DNA of 7,531 nt. It comes from Campylobacterota bacterium. GTDB lineage: Bacteria > Campylobacterota > Campylobacteria > Campylobacterales > Sulfurovaceae. Position numbers and translations under genes: made by a program. The DNA lies in assembly GCA_011330645.1 (NCBI GenBank), contig DRQB01000111.1, forward strand, positions 1-7,531, written 5' to 3'. Positions within the stretch are counted from its first letter, which is position 1; each line of letters opens with the position of its first letter. Of the stretch, positions 1-5,102 are shown piece after piece. The notes under the pieces were generated by a model, which saw nothing but the letters and a program-made list of their open reading frames with translations, was not told where the DNA came from and searched no databases.

Positions 1-2
1 AT

Positions 3-287
3 ACTCCATGGAAAATAAGTATCAATGGTGAACAGTATGTACATGAAAATATTCGTAGAGTCTCTATGGATAAATTTTATGAGATAGTTACTGGTCACAC
101 GACAGCATTTAAAGAGTTATGCGAAGTGTTGCCTACTGTACTAGATGATGTGATTGAAACTTTCGAGAAAGGGACAGTGGAAAATACAGTTTTTAATGAG
201 TTAGGTGCTATCTCCCCAAATTTACTCAAAAGTCTCTATCTTTTGTCGTTTTCTAAGTATGAAGGTTTTGATACGCTAAATATATAA
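3..287 (+). CDS. C-terminal part of a probable type II restriction endonuclease (Eco47II/Sau96I-like), 5' end outside the window
   Basis: The reading frame is open from base 3 with no stop upstream of the ATG at 66. No good ribosome binding site precedes that ATG, so this is best read as the last ~94 codons of a longer gene entering from the left, not a 73-aa protein. Visible features are a WKISINGEQYVHENIRR stretch, then RVSMDKFYEIVTG, AFKELCEVLP and an acidic helix, ending in TLNI. The pattern of basic residues, then a (V/I)S-x-(D/E)-x-FY-x-(I/L)VTG segment, then AF-x-x-(L/M)C-x-x-LP resembles, from memory, the C-terminus of type II restriction endonucleases of the Eco47II/Sau96I group (GGNCC cutters). 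The catalytic core would lie upstream and cannot be checked. If correct, the partner methyltransferase should be to the left. The fragment is certain to be open; the family call is moderate. Confidence 0.55.
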   Translation, partial: TPWKISINGEQYVHENIRRVSMDKFYEIVTGHTTAFKELCEVLPTVLDDVIETFEKGTVENTVFNELGAISPNLLKSLYLLSFSKYEGFDTLNI

Positions 288-298
288 TGTATCTTTGT

Positions 299-324
299 TA
301 TAATCAAACAATTTTACACAAGGA
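299..324 (+). promoter_or_regulatory. Promoter -10 box and ribosome binding site of the aldehyde dehydrogenase gene
   Basis: A perfect TATAAT lies at 299-304, in the 43-bp gap between the restriction gene stop and the ATG at 331. No TTGACA-like -35 box stands about 17 bp upstream, which is usual for sigma-70 promoters of Campylobacterota. AAGGA at 320-324, six bases before the ATG, is a good Shine-Dalgarno sequence and fixes the start. Transcription would begin near 311, giving a leader of about 20 nt. Confidence 0.6.
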
Positions 325-330
325 CATATC

Positions 331-1758
331 ATGTTAACGATAGCCCAAGCCAAAATCTTTTTTGGCTCTATTGAAGAGAATAAAACACAACAACAAGAAC
401 GTACAAGTCCTTTTGATGGTACTGTGGTGAGTTCAGCACCGGTGTGTGATGCAGAAGATACTATTAAAGCTTTGCAAATAGCAAAAAATGCAACAAAAAC
501 AGCAGCAAGTACGCCTTTATCTCAGCGTATTTTATGGCTTGAGGATGTGGCAGTAAAATTGGCTGCACAAAAAGAAGATTTTGCATTGATGCTTGCAAAA
601 GAGGTAGCCAAACCTATCACTTTTTCTCGCATAGAGGTGGAGCGTTGTGTAGAGACCATTCGTTTGACGGCTATGGAATTAGCCAGTCTGCATGGTGAGA
701 CCATCCCTACAGACATTATGCCAAGTGGTAAGAAGACACTCGCATATTTTAGACGTGAGCCTGTAGGTGTGGTGGCGTGTATTACACCGTTTAATTTCCC
801 TCTTAACCTTGTTGCACATAAAATAGCACCTGCTTTGGGTGCAGGAAATACAGTTGTGCTTAAGCCCACACCTGAAGCACCGATGGTAGCGTATATGTTT
901 GCCAAGCTTTTTGTGGAGTCAGAATATGCCGTCAAAGATGCACTTTCTGTAGTTTATGGTGATGCAGAAGTAGGTTCTACTCTAGTACAGAGTGATATTC
1001 CTCGTGTTATATCTTTTACAGGTTCCGTACCTGTGGGAAACATCATTACTAAGCAAGCTGGTATCAAAAAAGTAAGCCTAGAACTAGGGGGCAATGCGGC
1101 AACCTATATAGATACTTCAGCTGACTTAGATGTTTCTGCAGAACGTTGTGCTTTTGGCGCATTTTATAACTCAGGACAAGTATGTATTTCACTTCAACGT
1201 ATTTATGTCAATGAAGCGGTTTATGATAATTTTGCTAAGCTCATGGCTGAAGAAACACAGAAACTTAAAGTAGGGTCTCCGTATGAAGAAGACACATTCT
1301 TAGGCCCACTTATAGATGAAGAGTCACAAAAAAGAGCCAATGGCTGGATAGCTTCAGCCATAGATGAGGGAGCTAAAGCACTCACGGGTGGTACACAAGG
1401 TGAAAATATCTTTTTACCTACAGTAATGGCAGATGTCACTGATGAGATGAAGATTATCTGTGAAGAAGTTTTTGCTCCTATTGTCTCTTTGGTAAAAGTA
1501 CCCAGTTACGAAGTAGCTATAGAGAAGATGAATAACTCTCCTTATGGATTACAATTCTCCATCTTTACGAATGATTTAAAACTGACACAAAGATTTATAG
1601 ATGATGCCCAGTGTGGAGGCGTGGTAATTAATGATATTCCTACACTGCGTTTTGACGTACAGCCTTATGGTGGTTCTAAGCTTTCAGGTGTAGGGAGAGA
1701 AGGCCCTAAATGGGCGCTTGAAGAGTTTACTGAAGTAAAATCTATCGTCATTTGTTAA
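331..1758 (+). CDS. NAD(P)+-dependent aldehyde dehydrogenase (ALDH superfamily)
   Basis: This 475-aa protein is a full-length member of the ALDH superfamily, cytosolic enzymes that oxidise an aldehyde to a carboxylate with NAD(P)+. Visible motifs in order are the cofactor segment ITPFNFPLN with Asn155, VVLKPTPEAP with Lys178, FTGS at 229-232, LELGG with general base Glu251, SGQVC with catalytic Cys285, CEEVFAP (Glu379, Phe381), NSPYGLQ at 402-408 and the C-terminal GREGPKWALEEFTEVKS. Every key catalytic residue is present, so the enzyme should be active. The motif reads PFNFP where many relatives have PWNFP; Phe is a known variant. The overall style resembles the lactaldehyde/phosphonoacetaldehyde-like branch, but substrate cannot be read from sequence and no pathway partner is adjacent. 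The gene has its own promoter and AAGGA ribosome binding site, and is followed by a separate promoter, so it is probably monocistronic. Confidence 0.95.
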   Translation: MLTIAQAKIFFGSIEENKTQQQERTSPFDGTVVSSAPVCDAEDTIKALQIAKNATKTAASTPLSQRILWLEDVAVKLAAQKEDFALMLAKEVAKPITFSRIEVERCVETIRLTAMELASLHGETIPTDIMPSGKKTLAYFRREPVGVVACITPFNFPLNLVAHKIAPALGAGNTVVLKPTPEAPMVAYMFAKLFVESEYAVKDALSVVYGDAEVGSTLVQSDIPRVISFTGSVPVGNIITKQAGIKKVSLELGGNAATYIDTSADLDVSAERCAFGAFYNSGQVCISLQRIYVNEAVYDNFAKLMAEETQKLKVGSPYEEDTFLGPLIDEESQKRANGWIASAIDEGAKALTGGTQGENIFLPTVMADVTDEMKIICEEVFAPIVSLVKVPSYEVAIEKMNNSPYGLQFSIFTNDLKLTQRFIDDAQCGGVVINDIPTLRFDVQPYGGSKLSGVGREGPKWALEEFTEVKSIVIC

Positions 1759-1782
1759 GCGTATTTTTTTAGTTAGCTTTGG

Positions 1783-1808
1783 TATAGTGTTAGTATTATT
1801 TTAGGGAG
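1783..1808 (+). promoter_or_regulatory. Promoter -10 box and ribosome binding site of the DUF420-DUF523-protease cluster
   Basis: TTTGGTATAGTGTTA contains a -10-like TATAGT at 1783-1788, in the same TTNGGTATA context as the strong rpsB promoter, with a T-rich run (1763-1770) upstream in place of a -35 box. A TATTAT at 1794-1799 is a weaker alternative. AGGGAG at 1803-1808, six bases before the ATG at 1815, is a strong ribosome binding site. The 56-bp gap after the aldehyde dehydrogenase stop has no clear hairpin terminator, so some read-through is possible. Confidence 0.5.
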
Positions 1809-1814
1809 CGTTTT

Positions 1815-2294
1815 ATGGATTATATGTTTCAACCAGGATTTTTAGGTACACGTGCGCCATTTTTTATGGATTTTGTAATGATTATGGTGGCATTGTTACC
1901 CTTACTTGTGGCATTTGCTATTTCATTTGCAAAAAAGAAAAACTATGCCTTACATGCTTTGAGTCAAACAGTGATATTTGTAGTTGCTGTGATTGTTGTA
2001 GGGTATTTTGAATATGGCGTACGTGCTGGAGGTGGATATGAAGGCTTTGTAAAAGGCTCTTCTGTATCACATCACTATGCTTTTTATGTACTTATTTTCC
2101 ATATTGTTGTGTCTGTTATTGGTTTCGTGATTTGGACACATACGCTCCTCACCGCACGTAAAGACAGTAAAAATAAGACTTTACCAGGGTTATACTCGAC
2201 TTCACATAAAAAAGCAGGGCGAAGAGCTTTTATATGGATAGTGTTTACGGCACTTACTGGTATATGGGTATATATCCTTCTTTTTATTGTCTAG
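1815..2294 (+). CDS. DUF420 family integral membrane protein (CtaM/YozB-like)
   Basis: A 159-aa hydrophobic protein with four predicted membrane helices at about residues 18-39, 50-66, 88-110 and 136-157. Histidines sit at or near helix ends (H47 in ALHALSQ, H86-H87, H96 in IFHIVVS, H109, H131 in SHKKAGRRA). The length, the four-helix plan and the ALHA, HHYAFYVLIFH and HKKAGR segments match DUF420 as I know it. The Firmicutes member CtaM (YozB) is needed for maturation of aa3-type haem-copper oxidases. Whether this copy serves a terminal oxidase is an inference, since no oxidase gene is in view; the histidines would suit metal or haem contact. It is the first gene of a cluster: the next gene starts 12 bp after its stop. 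The start is well supported by AGGGAG six bases upstream. Confidence 0.8.
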   Translation: MDYMFQPGFLGTRAPFFMDFVMIMVALLPLLVAFAISFAKKKNYALHALSQTVIFVVAVIVVGYFEYGVRAGGGYEGFVKGSSVSHHYAFYVLIFHIVVSVIGFVIWTHTLLTARKDSKNKTLPGLYSTSHKKAGRRAFIWIVFTALTGIWVYILLFIV

Positions 2295-2306
2295 TAGATT
2301 TTTTAT

Positions 2307-2762
2307 ATGATGAAAACCGTAGCGATATCTGCATGTCTTTTGGGAGAAAAATGTCGTTATGATGCAACAGACAATAAAAATGAAGCACTCTTAACGAAAC
2401 TTCAGGGACACACACTCATTCCTTTTTGTCCTGAAGATGCTGCTTTTGGAAGTCCAAGACCTACAATGGATTTGGTACGTACTGAAAAGGGTATACGTGC
2501 CATTTCTAACGACGATGGCTTAGACCTTTCTGTTCCTGTGTTAGAGTATGCTACACACTTTTTTAACACACATACTCAGATAGATGTATGTATCGGGAAA
2601 GATAGAAGCCCTAGTTGTGGGGTATGTTCTGCTAGACTATATGATGAAAAGAAAAACCTACTTTCCTCTACAGAAACAGGCTTGATGATAAAAGAAGCAA
2701 AAAAACGAAATATTGACTGCATTGATGCAGAAAAATTTGAAGGATTTTCATGCGATATTTAA
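2307..2762 (+). CDS. DUF523 family protein, TudS-like [4Fe-4S] desulfidase candidate
   Basis: A 151-aa soluble protein covering a complete stand-alone DUF523 domain. Diagnostic motifs are SACLLGEKCRYD at the N-terminus (C10, C16), IPFCPE (C41, E43), SPRP at 49-52 and CIGKDRSPSCGVCSARLYD (C95, C104, C107). A characterised DUF523 member, TudS, removes sulfur from thiouracil using a [4Fe-4S] cluster held by three cysteines. By position C10, C41 and C104 are the likely ligands here; this mapping is inferred from motif order, not an alignment. The usual glycine-rich stretch after CPE is replaced by DAAFGSPRP. Two adjacent ATG codons (2307, 2310) can serve as start and neither has a good ribosome binding site, so translation may depend on ribosomes finishing the DUF420 gene 12 bp upstream. 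The last 13 bp overlap the protease gene in another frame. Family call is strong; substrate unknown. Confidence 0.88.
   Translation: MMKTVAISACLLGEKCRYDATDNKNEALLTKLQGHTLIPFCPEDAAFGSPRPTMDLVRTEKGIRAISNDDGLDLSVPVLEYATHFFNTHTQIDVCIGKDRSPSCGVCSARLYDEKKNLLSSTETGLMIKEAKKRNIDCIDAEKFEGFSCDI
2739..2744 (+). promoter_or_regulatory. Ribosome binding site of the protease gene, inside the DUF523 coding region
   Basis: GAAGGA ends five bases before the ATG at 2750, while the DUF523 frame continues to 2762. It decides the protease start and makes translational coupling between the two genes likely. Confidence 0.65.
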
Positions 2763-4210
2763 TGGTGTTATTACTAAGTACTCTGATTTTAACTGCAAAT
2801 AGTACGAAAGATGATGTAACAAAACAGGCTATTGTTAAAATCTACACTACCTCAAAAATACCAAATTATCAAGTCCCTTGGTCAAGTGCGATGCAACGAA
2901 GTACAGGTTCAGGATCCATTATAGAAGGTGGATTTATTTTAACCAATGCCCATGTGGTAGCAGATCAGGCATTTATAGAAGTGCAGCGTTACGGTCAGCG
3001 AAAACGCTATGTGGCTGAGGTATATGCAGTATCACATCAAGCCGATTTGGCTCTTCTAAGGGTAAAAGAAAAGTCTTTTTTTACAGGGGTTACGCCTCTT
3101 ACCTTTGGTACTTTACCTGAGGTAGAACAAAAGATAGTGGTCTATGGATATCCTATGGGAGGAAGTACACTCTCAGCGACGATTGGGGTCGTATCACGTA
3201 TAGAACATCATGTCTATGCACATAGTGGAGAGTCTTTTTTAGCCATACAGGTGGATGCTGCGGTAAATCCTGGAAACTCAGGTGGTCCAGCACTCTCAAA
3301 TGGAAAAATAGTGGGTGTGGTCATGCAGGTCATTACTAAATCTCAAAATATAGGTTATTTGGTGCCCGTAAGTATGGTACAGCATTTTATAGATGATATG
3401 AAAGATGGAAAGTATGATGGTTTCGCAGATTTAGGTTTAGGAACGCAAAAACTTGAAAACCCTACGTTAAGACGCTACTATGGATTAGAAGACAATGTGA
3501 CGGGTAAACTCATAGACAAAGTCGTATATAACTCTTCTTTAAGAGGCATCTTAAAAGAAGGAGACATTCTTACTGCTGTGGATGGGCACAAAGTTGAAGA
3601 TGATGGTACATCAGCATTTAGAGAACATGAATATACAAACTTTTATTATTATGTGGACAAGCATCAAATGGGTGATAAAGTTATATTGGATGTGATTCGA
3701 GATAAGAAGAAAATGAAAGTAGATGCGCTCTTACAATATGAAGCAGATGATATGTATCTGGTAAAGACTACACGCTATGATAGGATGCCTACCTATTTTA
3801 TTTATGGTGGGTATGTTTTTTCGCCTTTGACACGTAACCTCATTCTCTCGAGTAACCGTAATCGTCTGACACTCTCATATCTTGCATCACAATGGCAAGA
3901 GAAAAAGAAAAAAGAGATTGTTGTACTTCTCAAAGTACTTGCATCAGACTTGACTAGAGGCAATAATGATTTTGCCATGTGGCCTATAGAAAAAATAAAT
4001 GGTGAAACTTTCGTTGATTTTAAAGATTTTTACAAAAAAATGCAAGAGACAAAAGAGAAATACATCGTCCTAGAAGATAAAGATGGTGTCAAAGTTATTA
4101 TAGACAAAGCTGAAGCAAGAGCAAAACAAAGTGAGATACTGAAAAAGTATAATATTGAATTTGACAAGTCTAGTGATTTACGTGGAAACAAAGCGGTATG
4201 TCCTAAGTAA
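2750..4210 (+). CDS. Exported Deg/HtrA-family serine protease with PDZ domains (Deg9-like)
   Basis: A 486-aa trypsin-fold serine endopeptidase with a complete catalytic triad: His68 in LTNAHVVAD, Asp99 in ADLALLRV and Ser177 in NPGNSGGPAL. Residues 1-17 form a short signal peptide (MRYLMVLLLSTLILTAN), so the mature enzyme should be periplasmic or membrane-tethered. The protease domain spans about 22-215. A PDZ domain follows at about 225-330 (LKEGDILTAVDGHKV at 268-282). A further C-terminal region (about 345-455, with PTYFIYGGYVFSPLT) resembles the second PDZ-like domain of plant Deg9/Deg2. The segments YPMGGSTLSATIGVVSRIE, GKYDGFADLGLGTQKLENPTLR and EDDGTSAFREHE also recall plant DEG9 more than E. 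coli DegP or DegQ, judged from memory. The likely role is degradation of damaged exported proteins. It is the last gene of the DUF420-DUF523 cluster, overlapping DUF523 by 13 bp, and it converges on the small minus-strand gene with a 2-bp gap. Confidence 0.92.
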   Translation: MRYLMVLLLSTLILTANSTKDDVTKQAIVKIYTTSKIPNYQVPWSSAMQRSTGSGSIIEGGFILTNAHVVADQAFIEVQRYGQRKRYVAEVYAVSHQADLALLRVKEKSFFTGVTPLTFGTLPEVEQKIVVYGYPMGGSTLSATIGVVSRIEHHVYAHSGESFLAIQVDAAVNPGNSGGPALSNGKIVGVVMQVITKSQNIGYLVPVSMVQHFIDDMKDGKYDGFADLGLGTQKLENPTLRRYYGLEDNVTGKLIDKVVYNSSLRGILKEGDILTAVDGHKVEDDGTSAFREHEYTNFYYYVDKHQMGDKVILDVIRDKKKMKVDALLQYEADDMYLVKTTRYDRMPTYFIYGGYVFSPLTRNLILSSNRNRLTLSYLASQWQEKKKKEIVVLLKVLASDLTRGNNDFAMWPIEKINGETFVDFKDFYKKMQETKEKYIVLEDKDGVKVIIDKAEARAKQSEILKKYNIEFDKSSDLRGNKAVCPK

Positions 4211-4212
4211 GA

Positions 4213-4428
4213 CTACTCATACTTTTTAAATTGTTCTAACCATTCTTTGTCTTCTTCACTTAGTTTTCCTACACGTTCGAGGAGTTTGGCTTTGGTATTG
4301 AGTAAGTCTTCTATCTCTAAGTAGGCCAGTAAATCTGGGTTAATCGTAGGTTCTTCTCTACCATAGGCAATCAGTTTTTCTATCTCTGACAATAATTTTT
4401 CTTTGCTTGGTTCATTTTCTGTATTCAT
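4213..4428 (-). CDS. Small conserved acidic protein of unknown function
   Basis: A 71-aa charged, soluble protein without signal peptide or membrane segment. It has two predicted amphipathic helical parts: SKEKLLSEIEKLIAYG (8-23) and, after a linker with EPTINPDLLAYLEIEDL, NTKAKLLERVGKLSEEDKEWLEQFKKYE to the end. I do not recognise a named family; the sequence has the look of small conserved hypothetical proteins of Campylobacterota. Support for it being real: it fills the gap between the protease and the peroxiredoxin exactly, ends 2 bp from the convergent protease stop, has composition typical of genuine proteins, and lies in a stretch where no other frame is coding. There is no Shine-Dalgarno sequence before its only ATG, and a minus-strand -10-like TATAAC sits just 3 bp upstream of that ATG. 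The message may therefore be leaderless or start from a farther promoter. Confidence 0.72.
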   Translation of the reverse strand: MNTENEPSKEKLLSEIEKLIAYGREEPTINPDLLAYLEIEDLLNTKAKLLERVGKLSEEDKEWLEQFKKYE

Positions 4429-4431
4429 TCT

Positions 4432-4439
4432 GTTATACT
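4432..4439. promoter_or_regulatory. Overlapping divergent -10 boxes between the small acidic gene and the peroxiredoxin gene
   Basis: GTTATACT reads TATACT on the plus strand (4434-4439) and TATAAC on the minus strand (4437-4432), so one 8-bp element can act as a -10 box in both directions. The plus-strand start would fall near 4446, giving bcp a leader of about 45 nt. The minus-strand start would fall at or just inside the start codon of the small gene. The surroundings are almost pure A/T and have no -35 box. Confidence 0.45.
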
Positions 4440-4446
4440 ATCAAAT

Positions 4447-4474
4447 AAATTAAAAATTAGAAATTAAAAATTAA
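4447..4474 (+). repeat. Two tandem copies of a 14-bp AT-only-type unit in the bcp leader
   Basis: AAATTAAAAATTAG (4447-4460) is followed directly by AAATTAAAAATTAA (4461-4474), with 13 of 14 bases identical. It lies between the divergent -10 boxes and the bcp ribosome binding site. It may be simple slippage, an upstream A-tract element, or part of the transcribed leader. Confidence 0.6.
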
Positions 4475-4479
4475 AATTT

Positions 4480-4485
4480 GAGGAG
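4480..4485 (+). promoter_or_regulatory. Ribosome binding site of the peroxiredoxin gene
   Basis: GAGGAG ends five bases before the ATG at 4491. It is the only G-rich stretch in the otherwise A/T leader and fixes the start. Confidence 0.75.
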
Positions 4486-4490
4486 TTTAT

Positions 4491-4958
4491 ATGTTAGAAG
4501 TAGGTGATGTGGTACCAGATTTTTGTCTGCCAAATCAAGATGAAGAAGAGATATGTTTTAGAGATATTAAGGGACGATGGATAGTCCTTTATTTTTATCC
4601 AAAAGACAATACCCCAGGGTGTACCACAGAAGCCTGTGACTTTACAGCAGCGCTTCCAGACTTTGAAGGCCTAGAGGCTATTGTATTGGGTGTGAGTCCA
4701 GACTCTCCTAAAAAACACAGAAATTTTATTGAGAAAAAAGATCTTAAAATTACACTGCTTGCAGATGAAGAAAAAGAGTTGTGTAATGCCTTTGGTGTTT
4801 GGCAACTTAAAAAGTTTATGGGTAAAGAATACATGGGAGTGGTACGTTCTACCTTTATCATAAATCCAGAGGGTAAAATAGCAGCTGTATGGGATAAAGT
4901 GAGAGTTAAAGGACATATAGAAGAAGTGAAAGCAAAATTAGAAGAGTTACAAGGGTAA
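4491..4958 (+). CDS. bcp: Thioredoxin-dependent thiol peroxidase (Bcp, peroxiredoxin Q)
   Basis: A 155-aa cytosolic peroxiredoxin of the BCP/PrxQ class, which reduces hydrogen peroxide and organic hydroperoxides using thioredoxin. The active-site motif YPKDNTPGCTTEACDF is intact: peroxidatic Cys44 in PGCT and the likely resolving Cys49 five residues later, the typical two-cysteine BCP arrangement. Arg119 in VVRSTFII and the LGVSPDSPKKHRNF segment are also characteristic. Length is normal for the family. The start is fixed by GAGGAG five bases upstream. It is transcribed divergently from the small acidic gene and has no co-directional partner close by, since 144 bp with its own promoter signals follow. 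No clear hairpin terminator is visible after its stop, so read-through into the lipoprotein region is possible. Confidence 0.95.
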   Translation: MLEVGDVVPDFCLPNQDEEEICFRDIKGRWIVLYFYPKDNTPGCTTEACDFTAALPDFEGLEAIVLGVSPDSPKKHRNFIEKKDLKITLLADEEKELCNAFGVWQLKKFMGKEYMGVVRSTFIINPEGKIAAVWDKVRVKGHIEEVKAKLEELQG

Positions 4959-4973
4959 TCAATCATATTTATT

Positions 4974-5007
4974 TTTTGACAATTTTGACAATTTTTTGAC
5001 AATTTTT
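4974..5007 (+). repeat. Three direct copies of TTGACAATTTT upstream of the lipoprotein gene
   Basis: TTGACA occurs at 4976-4981, 4985-4990 and 4996-5001, each followed by a T-run, with steps of 9 and 11 bp. TTGACA is the consensus sigma-70 -35 hexamer; the middle copy stands 16 bp before a TATATA at 5007-5012, a possible promoter. The spacing of about one helical turn would also fit a multi-site operator. Confidence 0.6.
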
Positions 5008-5040
5008 ATATACACTCATAGTCAGATATTTTTTCTTTTT

Positions 5041-5097
5041 TGTTAACTTCATGTTAATTAGAGAAGGATACAATATTATTATAATAATTATAAGGAA
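5041..5097 (+). promoter_or_regulatory. Lipoprotein gene promoter with 11-bp-spaced direct repeats, and ribosome binding site
   Basis: TGTTAA occurs at 5041-5046 and again at 5052-5057, exactly 11 bp apart, in the place of the -35 region of a -10-like TACAAT at 5069-5074. Direct repeats with 11-bp spacing at the -35 position are typical of OmpR/PhoB-type response regulator sites. Transcription would start near 5081. A strong Shine-Dalgarno sequence AAGGAAG (5092-5098) precedes the ATG at 5103. A perfect TATAAT at 5080-5085 lies too close to the ribosome binding site to be the main -10 box. Confidence 0.45.
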
Positions 5098-5102
5098 GAA
5101 AA

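Noticed and set aside
66..287. Separate 73-aa gene starting at the ATG at 66
   Set aside because: The frame is open back to base 3 with the same protein-like character, and no ribosome binding site precedes this ATG; it is an internal methionine of a gene cut by the window edge.
522..935. Minus-strand open frame of 137 codons
   Set aside because: Lies wholly inside the aldehyde dehydrogenase gene, whose catalytic motifs are all in the plus frame; the shadow protein has no recognisable features or ribosome binding site.
4205..4227. Hairpin AAGTA/TACTT with a short T-run as terminator between the convergent genes
   Set aside because: Only 5 bp of weak A/T-rich stem with a 10-nt loop; too unstable to claim as a terminator.
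4595..5002. Minus-strand open frame of 135 codons
   Set aside because: Antisense shadow of bcp, extending only into AT-rich non-coding sequence; composition is not protein-like.
4974..5007. CRISPR-like array
   Set aside because: Repeat units are only about 9-11 bp with no unique spacers; they are promoter or operator-type repeats.
5080..5085. Perfect TATAAT as the lipoprotein -10 box
   Set aside because: Transcription would start at or inside the Shine-Dalgarno sequence (5092-5098); TACAAT at 5069-5074 gives a workable leader.
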